Part shown: in pieces, positions 9,034-17,603 of the stretch | How positions within the stretch are numbered: the stretch's first letter is position 1 | Layout: each line of letters opens with the position of its first letter | Assembly (NCBI GenBank): GCA_038040445.1 | Contig: JBBPIG010000010.1 | Span: 1 to 64,000 of the forward strand | Source of the DNA: Acidobacteriota bacterium | GTDB taxonomy: Bacteria > Acidobacteriota > Blastocatellia > UBA7656 | Length of the DNA stretch: 64,000 nucleotides | Direction of reading: 5' to 3' | Made by a program: the position numbers and the translations under genes | The notes under the pieces: model-generated | Databases searched by the model: none | What the model saw: only the letters and a program-made list of their open reading frames with translations | Told to the model about the DNA's origin: nothing

Positions 9034-9324
9034 ATGAACTTGCACGAGTTGTCCACAGACAAGCGCAACGAAATCTTGCTAATCGCGGCGCGGCACGGCG
9101 CGCGCAACGTGCGCATCTTCGGCTCGGTTGCGCGCACTGAAGCGGGACGTGACAGCGATGTGGATGTGCTGGTAGATCTGGAGCCGGGGAGAAGCTTATT
9201 AGATCTTGGCGGCCTCTTGATGGAGTTGCAGGATCTGTTCGGCTGCCGCGTGGACGTCGTGACCGAGCAGGGATTGCGCCCGCGCATTCGAGAGCGCGTG
9301 CTGCGCGAGGCAGTCACGCTATGA
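9034..9324 (+). CDS. MNT-type nucleotidyltransferase (antitoxin-like)
   Basis: This 96-residue minimal nucleotidyltransferase has the complete active-site pattern: Gly30-Ser31 in FGSVAR, then Asp42 and Asp44 in SDVDVLVD, and a third acidic residue Asp74 in CRVDVVT. Proteins of this size usually pair with a HEPN-domain toxin (MntA/HepT type). MntA inactivates HepT by adding AMP to it. Here the usual downstream HEPN gene is missing: only an 11-codon frame overlaps the stop codon. The gene may be an orphan antitoxin or act on a partner elsewhere. A TATACT box at 9003, with a poor -35, could serve as promoter. Start ATG 9034 has a weak GGAG-like site. Confidence 0.85.
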   Translation: MNLHELSTDKRNEILLIAARHGARNVRIFGSVARTEAGRDSDVDVLVDLEPGRSLLDLGGLLMELQDLFGCRVDVVTEQGLRPRIRERVLREAVTL

Positions 9325-9356
9325 GAGAAGAAACAGGAAACAGGGCGCGAAATTGA
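9321..9356 (+). pseudogene. Possible remnant of HEPN toxin start
   Basis: An ATG overlaps the MNT stop codon by four bases (ATGA), exactly where a coupled HEPN toxin gene normally begins. Here the frame reads only [11 protein letters not shown] before a stop. No HEPN RX4-6H motif can be found downstream to 9411. This is a positional inference, not a sequence match. Confidence 0.25.
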
Positions 9357-9411
9357 TGTCAAAAAGGGCGTCGTGGGCTCGTTCTGCAAGAAGAGATTAC
9401 TGGTGGCACGT

Positions 9412-9756
9412 CTACATAACTCTGTCGCTCTTGCAATAGAACCTCCGCAGTAAATCGTCTACATCCTTCTTTCCTATCGCTTCAAACACAACCGTCGGAG
9501 GAAGACCCAAACCCTCGGCTAGCTTGAGCGCCGTCTCGACGTTCAATGTATTGACTACTGACGAGAGAATTTTCGACAGCAAGCCTTGATCGAATCCGGT
9601 TTGCCGGCAGAAATCAACTTGACGCATACCTTTTGTGCGCAGGTTCTCGCTTACCAGGTCAGCAAGCGGGCTGTGGCGCGCATCGCTGTTTGAGCCGCCA
9701 TTCGAGCTGGCCGTACCTGCTACCCCTTTCGAGACTTCCAAGATTGGCTTAGGCAT
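9412..9756 (-). CDS. XRE-family helix-turn-helix regulator
   Basis: This 114-residue protein has a low-complexity N-terminal tail (residues 1-28) and a helix-turn-helix of the Cro/XRE type at about residues 31-90. The recognition part is RQVDFCRQTGFDQGLLSKIL, followed by the third and fourth helices (NVETALKLAEGLGLPPTVVFEAIG). It is a single-domain DNA-binding protein, likely a local repressor. It converges on the MNT gene and lies downstream of, and on the same strand as, the EPS cluster, separated by 130 bp. Its target is unknown; a toxin-antitoxin role with the MNT gene is possible but not supported by orientation. Confidence 0.75.
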   Translation of the reverse strand: MPKPILEVSKGVAGTASSNGGSNSDARHSPLADLVSENLRTKGMRQVDFCRQTGFDQGLLSKILSSVVNTLNVETALKLAEGLGLPPTVVFEAIGKKDVDDLLRRFYCKSDRVM

Positions 9757-9886
9757 TTAGGTTCCCCTCTGTCATCATTTTTGTCTTCGTTTTCTCTGTT
9801 TGAATGCACATCTTCGTCTCTGACAATGTTCAGTCATGCGTGAACGGGGCGTGAACGGGAACCGCAATGAAACGGCGCCCACCCCG

Positions 9887-10714
9887 TTAGCGTGCGCCCC
9901 GGGATAGGAACGTTACCAAGGAAGTGACGCCAACAACGCTCGATAGCTTGGTAAACGTCTTGAACAGATTCCCGTGAACCACGACAGTATCGCCTGGGCG
10001 GAGAAAAGCATTCTCTTCCGGGTTGGCTTTTCCTTTCAGGATCTTCTTCACGTCAGCCCTCAGCACTTGAACACGTCCGTCTTCGAACTGACGAAGAATC
10101 GAGACGCTGGTGCTGCCGGTATCGAGTATCCCTCCGGCGAGTGTAATTGCATCCAGCACGCGCAAGGGGCGGGTCATCACCATCAGGCCGGGAGTCTTCA
10201 CGTCACCGAGAACGCCTACTTTCGCGCTTTGAGCTTCAAGCAGCGCTAGCGTGAGGCGCGGCTCCTTGATGAACTCGGCCGCCCCGTTGGTGAGATGCTC
10301 CTGAAGCTGCGGCAAAGTCTTGCCGACGACAGTGATGTCGCCCATGAGCGGGAAATAGACTCGCCCGACTGGTGATACCGTGACCCTTTGGACAGAGTCT
10401 TCGGGATGCTTGTCGATGTAGATCGCGATGATGTCGCCCGGGCCAAGGCGGTACGAGTTGTAGAAGCTGCGATAGATCGCATTTATCTGCGATTGGATCG
10501 CCGCCTCGTCGGCGGGGCTGGCGACCTCCCCGGGATTAAGCGTACGCTCGTCAAGCGGCACGCCCTGATAACTCTTCTGGTGGACCGTGCGCGGACGGCT
10601 TCCGTCTGCGTTTGCCGATACGGCCTGCGACGTGGTCTGCGCCGCAACGATCGAACCCGCCGCGTACATACTCAACAACGCGCTCAATGTCAGACTAACA
10701 ATTCTATTTGCCAT
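9887..10714 (-). CDS. Polysaccharide export protein, Wza/GumB-like
   Basis: This 275-residue outer-membrane or periplasmic polysaccharide exporter has a signal peptide (about residues 1-26). A polysaccharide export domain follows (YRLGPGDIIAIYIDKHPEDS to FPLMGDITVVGKT, about residues 75-150). SLBB-like repeats come next (VGVLGDVKTPGLMVMTRPLRVLDAITLAGG). It would form or line the export channel for the exopolysaccharide assembled by the upstream genes. The ATG at 10714 is chosen for its AGAGGAG site; the frame continues upstream over a heptamer repeat to 10774, overlapping the previous gene. A C-terminal hydrophobic stretch (TKLSSVVGVTSLVTFL) may anchor it. It is last in the EPS cluster. Confidence 0.88.
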   Translation of the reverse strand: MANRIVSLTLSALLSMYAAGSIVAAQTTSQAVSANADGSRPRTVHQKSYQGVPLDERTLNPGEVASPADEAAIQSQINAIYRSFYNSYRLGPGDIIAIYIDKHPEDSVQRVTVSPVGRVYFPLMGDITVVGKTLPQLQEHLTNGAAEFIKEPRLTLALLEAQSAKVGVLGDVKTPGLMVMTRPLRVLDAITLAGGILDTGSTSVSILRQFEDGRVQVLRADVKKILKGKANPEENAFLRPGDTVVVHGNLFKTFTKLSSVVGVTSLVTFLSRGAR

Positions 10715-10729
10715 AGGACTCCTCTTTCT

Positions 10730-10757
10730 CGTTGCCTTTGCTCTTTGCCCTTTGCTC
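10730..10757. repeat. Heptamer tandem repeat (TTTGCYC), 4 units
   Basis: Four contiguous 7-bp units (consensus TTTGCCC/TTTGCTC) fill the gap between the sugar transferase stop and the exporter start. It is a member of the window-wide heptamer repeat class. Confidence 0.7.
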
Positions 10758-10763
10758 TCAGGT

Positions 10764-12137
10764 TCATCGTCCACCGCGGCCGAACATCATGATCTTGAAC
10801 GTCTCGAACATGATGATCGCGTCCAGCAGCAGCGATTGGTTCTTTATGTAGTAGAGATCGTATCGAAGCTTCTCGACCGAGTCCTCGACCGAAGCGCCGT
10901 ACGGGTACTTGATCTGCGCCCATCCCGTGAGCCCCGGCTTGACCACGTGCCGCTGCGAATAGTACGGAACGAGATCGGTCAATTGTTCGACGAACATCGG
11001 GCGCTCGGGGCGAGGGCCGACGAAATTCATGTTGCCGCGAAGGACGTTCACGAACTGAGGCAGCTCGTCGAACCTCAGCTTGCGAATGATGCGACCGACC
11101 CGGGTCACGCGCGGATCGTTTTCCTCGGCCCAGACCGGACCCGATTTGGCTTCCGCTCCAACGCTCATCGATCGAAACTTGATAATCTTGAAATTGCGGC
11201 CGTTCTTACTGACGCGCTCCTGTATGTAAAAGACTGGCCCGCGCGATTCAAGCTTCACCGCCAGCGCGGTCAACAGCATTATCGGCAGCGATAACACCAG
11301 CCCCACACCGGCGACAGTTACGTTCAAAACCCGGCGAACGTGATAGTCAAGGTCCGAGAGGCGGCTGCCGCGCGAGAAGATCAACCAGGATGGCCGCAAC
11401 ATTTCGCTGGCGATCTTGCCCGTGAGCCGCTCATAGTAGCGCGCGGACTCTTCAACGGCCACGCGGCCGCTCAGCGATAGATTCAACAGCTCTTCGGTTG
11501 GGAACTTGCCGCGCCGATCGGCAACGGCTACGACTATGCGATCAACCTGATGCTGTTCGACCAGGCTGCAGATATCTTCAGTCAGTCCTATCACCGATGG
11601 ATTGATCAAACTCTTGCCTATCAGTTCCGGTTTGTTGTCGACAAATCCTACGATGTGAAAACCGGCATTGCGTCGCTCGAGGGTGGCCCTCGCCAACTCA
11701 ATCGCCTGGTCACCCGAGCCAAGTATCAATACGCGCTCGCGCACGCCGAACTGCGGATGGCCGGCGCTCCACGCGACAACGAGCCGCCACGCCGGGATGA
11801 TCGCAAGGATGAGGGCGATGTCTACGAGAAACACCCCACGGCCTAACTGCAACGCGGGCACAATGTAAAACACAATCGAGAGCAACACAGTGGCCACGCC
11901 GAGTGCGATAAGCAGGTTGATGATCACTCGGCGATATCTCCGCGTGGCCGGCAGATCGTAAAGGTCGAAAAGGTAGAACGCCAACTGAATCACAACCGTC
12001 AGCATCACCAGCTTCATCCAGCCGCGCTGGCTGAAGAGCACGTCCGAACTTTCGCTTCCGAACCGGATGTGTGTCGCAGTCAATGCGGCTGAAAACAACA
12101 GCACAGTTTCGGCGATAACCAAGAACAAGCGTCTCAT
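10764..12137 (-). CDS. EPS polyprenyl glycosylphosphotransferase
   Basis: This 457-residue inner-membrane enzyme starts exopolysaccharide synthesis by moving a sugar-phosphate from a UDP-sugar to undecaprenyl phosphate. Four N-terminal membrane helices (about residues 1-110) precede a nucleotide-binding-like domain (RVLILGSGDQAIELAR onward). After a fifth hydrophobic segment (about 267-290) comes the bacterial sugar transferase domain with RGPVFYIQERV, FKIIKFRSM, RKLRFDELPQ and VGPRPERP. Length and order match the subfamily linked to PEP-CTERM/XrtA exopolysaccharide clusters. Start ATG 12137 has GGGAGAAG upstream. It is co-directional with the kinase-like and ExeA-like genes upstream. Confidence 0.92.
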   Translation of the reverse strand: MRRLFLVIAETVLLFSAALTATHIRFGSESSDVLFSQRGWMKLVMLTVVIQLAFYLFDLYDLPATRRYRRVIINLLIALGVATVLLSIVFYIVPALQLGRGVFLVDIALILAIIPAWRLVVAWSAGHPQFGVRERVLILGSGDQAIELARATLERRNAGFHIVGFVDNKPELIGKSLINPSVIGLTEDICSLVEQHQVDRIVVAVADRRGKFPTEELLNLSLSGRVAVEESARYYERLTGKIASEMLRPSWLIFSRGSRLSDLDYHVRRVLNVTVAGVGLVLSLPIMLLTALAVKLESRGPVFYIQERVSKNGRNFKIIKFRSMSVGAEAKSGPVWAEENDPRVTRVGRIIRKLRFDELPQFVNVLRGNMNFVGPRPERPMFVEQLTDLVPYYSQRHVVKPGLTGWAQIKYPYGASVEDSVEKLRYDLYYIKNQSLLLDAIIMFETFKIMMFGRGGR

Positions 12138-12216
12138 TTCTTCTCCCCGATTGCTCTACCGAACAACCGCAACTCAGGGCCGGGGGCTATCACGTCCATC
12201 TCAATTTCCCCTCAGG

Positions 12217-13287
12217 TCACCTCTTACGGCGGAACCCTCTTCCCAATAGGGATTTCTTCTCGCTCCGGCGATAAGCAACATCTGCCTCCGATTCGCTTAA
12301 CACCACTCCTAGCCGGCGCTCCTTTGGCACTAGCTTGCGGGCGGCGTTCACCTTTCTGCGATGGGTTTTATTGGCGCGCGCGACAATCACTGCTCCATCG
12401 AGGATGGCTGCGAGACGTTGCGTCTCGGACGACTCGAGTATCGAACCCGAGTCAACAACCACTAAATCGAAGAGCCGGGCCAGCTCGGCTATCACATCTT
12501 CCAACCGCGATGACATGGCATCGATGGACTGCGCAGCCGCCGGCGCTCCAGGCGTCAGCACATAGAGCCCATTCGGTTCGAGCCGAACCAGCGCGTGCTT
12601 CAAATCGCTCGAACCATCGACTAGATTCAGCCAACCTAGCTTCGCATCGATCCCCAACATTTCGCCGATAGACGAAGAAGCGGGGTTTGCTTCGATCAAC
12701 AACACGCGTCGTTCGGGATGCTTCGCCAGCGACCAGGCGGCACATGTGGCGACCGTGGTCTTGCCTTCGCCTGCTTCAGCGCTGGTGATCAGCAGCGTTT
12801 TCAGTTTTCGCTGATGCGCCAGGCTCAGCAGCTTGACGGAGAGGGCACGGTAGCGCTCGACTGCCAAAGAATCCTCACCGGTAAGCGCCGCGAGGTGCGG
12901 GTCGATAGCGAACTCGCCGATATTCGAAACAGTGATCGGTTCTTCGAACGTCATTGGTAGGCTTGGTGCTGGGCACTCCGATACTGGGCTGGGCGCCAGA
13001 GCAACGGCGGAGCGCGGCTCAAAAGCTGATGCACTCACCGGCACTGGAGCTGCCTCAACCGCTTCCGCTGCGATAGGTGACTCGGCAGATGCGGGGGTCA
13101 CCAGGTCTTCTGCAAGAACAAAGTTGTCTTCAGAGGTTGGATACGGGTTGACTGAGAAAACTTGCGGCGCGTCTACACGCCGGCCTGGCTGCGCGCTGGG
13201 CGGCGCCGGTCGGCCGATCAGACGACCCGCGTCGTCCCATCTCTCTGCTCTCACCAATGCGTTGTAGACTCTTCCCATATCTGACAC
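12217..13287 (-). CDS. CpsD/CapB-type BY-kinase-like ATPase
   Basis: This 356-residue cytosolic P-loop protein is of the bacterial tyrosine kinase family that controls exopolysaccharide chain length with a Wzz-like partner. The first 115 residues are a Pro/Ala-rich variable region. The Walker A motif is EAGEGKTT near 171-178. The Walker A' motif reads VLLIEANPA, with Glu and Asn where VLLIDADLR is usual. The Walker B-like motif is LVVVDSGS. The C-terminus lacks the tyrosine cluster normally autophosphorylated, ending instead in a Lys/Arg-rich tail. So it may be an ATPase without kinase output, or a diverged autokinase. The GTG at 13287 is the likely start; an ATG follows at 13278. It lies between the ExeA-like ATPase and the sugar transferase. 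Confidence 0.85.
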   Translation of the reverse strand: MSDMGRVYNALVRAERWDDAGRLIGRPAPPSAQPGRRVDAPQVFSVNPYPTSEDNFVLAEDLVTPASAESPIAAEAVEAAPVPVSASAFEPRSAVALAPSPVSECPAPSLPMTFEEPITVSNIGEFAIDPHLAALTGEDSLAVERYRALSVKLLSLAHQRKLKTLLITSAEAGEGKTTVATCAAWSLAKHPERRVLLIEANPASSSIGEMLGIDAKLGWLNLVDGSSDLKHALVRLEPNGLYVLTPGAPAAAQSIDAMSSRLEDVIAELARLFDLVVVDSGSILESSETQRLAAILDGAVIVARANKTHRRKVNAARKLVPKERRLGVVLSESEADVAYRRSEKKSLLGRGFRRKR

Positions 13288-13305
13288 ACGTGATCGAAGC
13301 GCGAG

Positions 13306-14397
13306 CTATGAATTCTTAGAAACGCGCACGCGCGAGAAAAACGTCAACTGAGCCTCCGAATCACTCTCGCTCTCGGAGCGAATAACATATTTTCCGTTGC
13401 CGGCAGCGGAAATCGCTTTCGGCTTTCCGGTCGCCGTGTCCGCATCGCGGCGGATGTAGCGCACTTTCGACGGCCCGGCTTGCGCGCTGGCTCCGTTATC
13501 GAAAGCAGACTGTTCGCGAGCGCCGCGTTGCCGCGGCTGTATATCTCGTTGGATGACTGCCTCGGCGACGGTCTTGGCAGATCCGATCTCGGTCGAGGTG
13601 ATGTCGAGCACTTCGACGACGTCCTCGATGATCGCAGCGGTGATCTGTGAACTGCCTTCGCTAAAGCCGGTAAGCAGCGCATTGTCACAAATGTTGTTTA
13701 TGATTCTAGGTATGCCGCCGGAGAAGCGATGGGCCATCTTGATCGCTTCGGGCTGGAACAGATTTTCGTTTGTGCAGCCGGCGATGCGCAAGCGCCAGCG
13801 AATGTATTCGCTAGTCTCGTGCGGGCTCAGCATCTTGATTGAGCACTTCAGACTAACCCGCTGCTTAAGCTGCCGCAGCTCCGGCTGGCCCAGCACGTCA
13901 TGAAGCTCGGGCTGCCCGCATAGAATGACCTGAAGCAGCTTCTCTCGATTTGTTTCGAAGTTTGACAGCAATCGAATCTCTTCAAGAAGGTGATGTGGCA
14001 GAAGGTGCGCCTCGTCGACTACGAGGACGGTGCGAAGTCCCTGCGAATGACGCGACATTAATACGTTGCCAAGCAAGCGCAGCATGCTGGCCTTTGATGT
14101 CTGAGGCCGCATACGAAACTCACCGGCTAGAAGATCAAAGAACTCTTCGGTCGAAAGCAGAGGGTTGAAGATGTAAGCGGCCAGAACGGAGCGATCCAAC
14201 GATTGAAGCATTGATCGCAGGATCGTCGTCTTCCCGGTTCCGACTTCTCCGGTAACGACTACGATGCCTTTCCCGTTTTCAATTCCGTATTGGAGGTTGG
14301 CGAAGACCTCGAGGAGGCTCTCAGTTCGAAACAGATACCTTGGGTCGGGTGCCAGGCTGAAAGGTATATCGCGCAGTCCGAAGAATTGCTTGTACAT
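13306..14397 (-). CDS. ExeA-like AAA ATPase of EPS/secretion type
   Basis: This 363-residue protein belongs to the ExeA/GspA group found in XrtA-type exopolysaccharide clusters and pilus or secretion systems. It opens with the hallmark MYKQFFGLRDIPFSLAPDPR. Walker A follows (TGEVGTGKTT, about residues 48-57), then Walker B (RTVLVVDEAHLLP, about 118-130), sensor-type NFETNREKLLQVILCGQPEL and a winged C-terminal lid. The last 100 residues are low complexity. It probably powers or gates an assembly step at the membrane. It is co-directional and close to its neighbours, consistent with one EPS operon. Confidence 0.9.
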   Translation of the reverse strand: MYKQFFGLRDIPFSLAPDPRYLFRTESLLEVFANLQYGIENGKGIVVVTGEVGTGKTTILRSMLQSLDRSVLAAYIFNPLLSTEEFFDLLAGEFRMRPQTSKASMLRLLGNVLMSRHSQGLRTVLVVDEAHLLPHHLLEEIRLLSNFETNREKLLQVILCGQPELHDVLGQPELRQLKQRVSLKCSIKMLSPHETSEYIRWRLRIAGCTNENLFQPEAIKMAHRFSGGIPRIINNICDNALLTGFSEGSSQITAAIIEDVVEVLDITSTEIGSAKTVAEAVIQRDIQPRQRGAREQSAFDNGASAQAGPSKVRYIRRDADTATGKPKAISAAGNGKYVIRSESESDSEAQLTFFSRVRVSKNS

Positions 14398-14440
14398 GAG
14401 TTTCTCTCACCTGACTTAAATGACTAATTGACCTGCGTTT

Positions 14441-16012
14441 CTAGTTTTTTGCGAGCAGCGCCAAGATGTCCGAAACGATGAGGATCTTGGCTAATGCGAG
14501 AGTCGCAAGGACGGAAATCGCTGTGGCACAGGCGAGCCGGACCCTGGCTCGCAAACGGTCGTGACGGCGCTCGGTTGCGGTTGCTGTCCTGGGTAGGGCC
14601 GCAAGCAAAGGGAGCCGCGTGTAGTGCTCGACGTCTCTGTCGCCTTGAAGCGACTTAAAACGACCAGCCTCGGCGAAACTTGCGAAAGCCGCGCCCAAAG
14701 CCAATCCCACCGCGGCGGCTACGGATATGAACAGGAGACGGTTGGGCGAGACAGGACGCTCAGGCAGGTTCGCCGGCTCGAGCACGCGAAGCTGCGCGAG
14801 GCTGGCGCCATCGGCCAGCTTGAGCTTGGCTTCTGTGTCTTGCAGATTGCTTGTCACTTCCTTGTAGCTTCGCCTAAGAGCGAGGTATTCCTGCGCTAGT
14901 TTCGACCCCATTGCGTCGCGTCGACCTGACGTCGTCTCGGGGGCCGGAGCTTGGACTGTAGGGTTAACCGCTCTGCGCACCAGTTCGCGGCCTGCGACTT
15001 CGAGATCGATTTTGAGCCGGTTGCGCTCGGACTCGAGTGCGGCCAGCTCGCGCGCCTCTGGCGACTGAGTCACCACCGCTGAGTCTTGCTGGCGGAGTTC
15101 TTCGATCTGGCGATTTATTGCGGCGATCTGATCGTTGATCGTAAGAACGCGCGGATGTTTGTCGGTAAGCTCCTGCCGGTTGATGAGCGTGTCGCGCTGC
15201 CCTTGCAGCTCAGTCCGCTTAGCGATCAGCACAGCATAGGTTGGATTGTCGCGAAGCGTAGAGTTCTTCTTTTGCTGTTCGACGATCTGCCGTTGTGTAG
15301 TGATGCGGCGGTCGACATCGGCGAGCTGTTGCTGAATCTTGTATTGCTGGTCCTTGAGGCTCTCGATGCTCATCTGCTGAGCGCGCATTGCCTCCGCCGA
15401 AAGGGCGGAGCTGCGTGCCGGCTGAGAAAGCGTACCGATAGAGAGGGCCGAACGGGAGCCAACAAGCCACGGGTTCTTCTCCTCAAGCTCACGCAATTGG
15501 ATCGAGATGTCAGCCGCCCGCTTGCGGAGAGCCTCCGGCTCCGAGTTTGACGATGACGATTCATTCGAACTCTGAGCTGCGAGTCGACCGGCCAAGTCGT
15601 CGGTCACGTTTCGAGCAGTCTCCGGATCGGTCGCGCGGTATGAGATGTTGAACGCTTCGGGCCGGGAGTAAGGGTCCGCCTCGGGTTCAATGAGGATTCG
15701 TTCGCGCATCTGCGAGATTACCGACTCAAGGGGCTCGCGGGGTAGCTTGTGCTTGCTGATTACAGCTTCCAGAGCCTCGCGGCTCGTGACTTGTTGACGA
15801 AACCCTTGGAGGCGGCCCGCAAGTTCGTTGGCACCGTCGCCCTTCAGAGGCGTGATGGCCAAGCTAGCTTTCGACTCATACATGCTCGGCAGCTCTCTCA
15901 GCGCTACTGCGGTGGCGATGGCCAGGACCGATGCCGGGATGAGTAGGGCGAGCTTGTGGCGACGCAATGCGCGCGAGTAATCGGAGAGGTGTCGGTGTCT
16001 TCGGGAATTCAT
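14441..16012 (-). CDS. Wzz/GNVR-type polysaccharide chain-length protein
   Basis: This 523-residue inner-membrane protein regulates exopolysaccharide chain length as the partner of the CpsD-like ATPase. An N-terminal helix (LALLIPASVLAIATAVAL, about residues 22-40) is followed by the Wzz domain (MYESKASLAITPL). A long periplasmic coiled-coil region runs from about residue 155 to 400. A second helix comes after the RPVSPNRLLFI motif (about 433-455), and a final hydrophobic segment near the C-terminus. ATG 16012 is preferred, with GAGG nearby; an upstream TTG at 16066 is in frame but has no ribosome site. It would be the first gene of the EPS cluster, divergent from the LuxR regulator. Confidence 0.88.
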   Translation of the reverse strand: MNSRRHRHLSDYSRALRRHKLALLIPASVLAIATAVALRELPSMYESKASLAITPLKGDGANELAGRLQGFRQQVTSREALEAVISKHKLPREPLESVISQMRERILIEPEADPYSRPEAFNISYRATDPETARNVTDDLAGRLAAQSSNESSSSNSEPEALRKRAADISIQLRELEEKNPWLVGSRSALSIGTLSQPARSSALSAEAMRAQQMSIESLKDQQYKIQQQLADVDRRITTQRQIVEQQKKNSTLRDNPTYAVLIAKRTELQGQRDTLINRQELTDKHPRVLTINDQIAAINRQIEELRQQDSAVVTQSPEARELAALESERNRLKIDLEVAGRELVRRAVNPTVQAPAPETTSGRRDAMGSKLAQEYLALRRSYKEVTSNLQDTEAKLKLADGASLAQLRVLEPANLPERPVSPNRLLFISVAAAVGLALGAAFASFAEAGRFKSLQGDRDVEHYTRLPLLAALPRTATATERRHDRLRARVRLACATAISVLATLALAKILIVSDILALLAKN

Positions 16013-16066
16013 TTTTTGCCTCGACTCTTCCCTTCTGTCGTTCTTGGCTTCCGGGATGTTCCGCAA

Positions 16067-16485
16067 CTTATGCAGCTGCCAGGCAGATAAGCCGCTCTCA
16101 TCGATAGTTAAACGAGGAATCGTGCTAGCTTTCCAGGCGGGAGAATCGCGCGCTCAGTTCCCCAAAAAGGTTATGGGTTAAAGAGGGTGAGAAACAACGC
16201 TTTGGAGTGGTCCGTCGCGAATAAGCGCCCCAATTCCAAAAGTGTTGACAATGCTAACTACGTGGCTTATAACCGAGTCGAAGCTATCTCTAGTTCAGTT
16301 TCGATTACGACTCGAGACGCCGGAGCAGAGCCTCGGGACGCAGACTCGAAAGACTACTGCTGTCCCACCGAGAAAGTCGGTCATCCTGCCCCTCAAGCTA
16401 GAACATTGCCGAATCGTTGAGATCGCCTAGCCATACCGCTCAAGGTCGTCTCGCCTCCCAGAGAACAGTACGAGGAATGCCTGTT
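16067..16485. promoter_or_regulatory. Divergent EPS/LuxR control region
   Basis: This 419-bp region lies between the first EPS gene (minus) and the LuxR-type regulator (plus). It contains the strong plus-strand promoter listed separately at 16245. No protein-like ORF is supported. Regulator binding sites for the EPS operon would be expected here, but none could be identified by eye. Confidence 0.5.
16245..16273 (+). promoter_or_regulatory. Sigma-70 promoter of the LuxR-type gene
   Basis: TTGACA at 16245-16250 and TATAAC at 16268-16273 are separated by exactly 17 nt, close to a perfect sigma-70 promoter. Transcription would start near 16280, leaving a leader of about 200 nt before the LuxR-type gene. 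Confidence 0.75.
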
Positions 16486-17103
16486 ATGTTAGCTCAAGGG
16501 TCATATGCATCCCTGCCCGTGGCAGCGCCCCCATCGGAAAGAAGAGATCGCCTCTATTGCCTGGCCGCTGCACTTGATGAGATCAACGAGGGGGCTGTGT
16601 TCCTTAACGCCGAGGGGCAACTGATCTGGCATAATCGCGCATTTGACAAGCTGCTGGTTGAAAACCGTGAAGGCCATCTATTGGTGGCTGCGGTAATCGA
16701 AGCCGCCGCCGATTTTTATCAGGAGACTTACGACTCGCGAGGAGAGACGGGCGAGCACTCTTCAGTGCGCGATATGACGGTCGGCAGAATCGAGCACGAG
16801 ATTCATTGCACGTTGATGCCTGAGGGAATGTTGAGCGCGGAGAGCTACGTTCTGTGCTTGATTAAGCGGTCGGCTTCGCGCTGGTCGAGCTATGAAGAGC
16901 ACCTCAGACAGACCTGGGCTCTGACGGAAAGAGAAGCGCAAGTGGCGGTCGAATGCCTGAAGGGCAATAAGAATCTCGAGATCGCCGAGCACTTGCGGAT
17001 AAGCGTTGAAACAGTAAATAAACACCTCGATAAGGTTTACCAGAAGGCTAACGTCCGCGGCCGCGCCGAGCTCGCATCCCGATTGCTCGACAGCGGATTG
17101 TGA
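16486..17103 (+). CDS. LuxR-type regulator with PAS-like sensor
   Basis: This 205-residue transcription factor combines an N-terminal PAS-like region (about residues 25-135, with DEINEGAVFLNAEGQLIWHN) and a C-terminal LuxR helix-turn-helix. The latter reads LTEREAQVAVECLKGNKNLE, then IAEHLRISVETVNKHLDKVY. It is probably the regulator of the divergent EPS operon. The ATG at 16486 has GAGGA nine nt upstream; an ATG at 16477 and a TTG at 16417 are in frame but badly placed. No receiver domain or autoinducer-binding domain is present, so the signal is likely a small ligand or redox state sensed by the PAS-like part. Confidence 0.85.
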   Translation: MLAQGSYASLPVAAPPSERRDRLYCLAAALDEINEGAVFLNAEGQLIWHNRAFDKLLVENREGHLLVAAVIEAAADFYQETYDSRGETGEHSSVRDMTVGRIEHEIHCTLMPEGMLSAESYVLCLIKRSASRWSSYEEHLRQTWALTEREAQVAVECLKGNKNLEIAEHLRISVETVNKHLDKVYQKANVRGRAELASRLLDSGL

Positions 17104-17330
17104 CCCAGCGGCTCTACGCAGAACGTGAGCTGTCAATCAGACAGGCTCGCAGCTCCTTGCCTCACCGCATTGTCTCTCATCTGAGAAACTTTGTCCGATT
17201 CAATCAGAACTAAGGGCGACGGGAGGGAGGCTGCGCACACTGAATCCCGCAGACTCGGCTGTTCGGACCAAATGTACCGTCCCTTTGCCAAGACTTGCAC
17301 GGGAACCCGACACAGTTTATTTTTGAACCG

Positions 17331-17603
17331 ATGCGCGTTGAAAAATCTACACCCACAATCTTTACGCCACTGGATGATGGAACGGGCGTGCTCCTTAACC
17401 TCGACACCCTCTTCTATTACAGCCTCAATCGCACTGGTGTTGTGCTTTGGCAGGAGTTAGAACGCGGCAATCCGTCCACACTCGATGATCTGGTTCGCGC
17501 GATTTGCGTGCGCTTCGAGGTGGACGAAGATGCGGCTCGCGAAGAAATCGGAGCTTTCATCGGGCGGCTCGAGGAATTCAGAATGGTCCATGTACCTGAT
17601 TGA
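17331..17603 (+). CDS. PqqD-family protein
   Basis: This 90-residue PqqD-like (peptide-chaperone) protein has the typical middle YSLNRTGVVLWQELERG and the DLVRAICVRFEVDEDAAREE helix pair. Such proteins bind ribosomal precursor peptides for radical SAM or other modifying enzymes, or occur alone next to polysaccharide genes. No radical SAM or PqqA-like gene is nearby, so its partner is unknown. A link to PQQ for the dehydrogenase at 5.4 kb is possible but far. The start is taken as ATG 17331; no strong ribosome site is seen, and an upstream frame to 17295 is open. Confidence 0.8.
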   Translation: MRVEKSTPTIFTPLDDGTGVLLNLDTLFYYSLNRTGVVLWQELERGNPSTLDDLVRAICVRFEVDEDAAREEIGAFIGRLEEFRMVHVPD

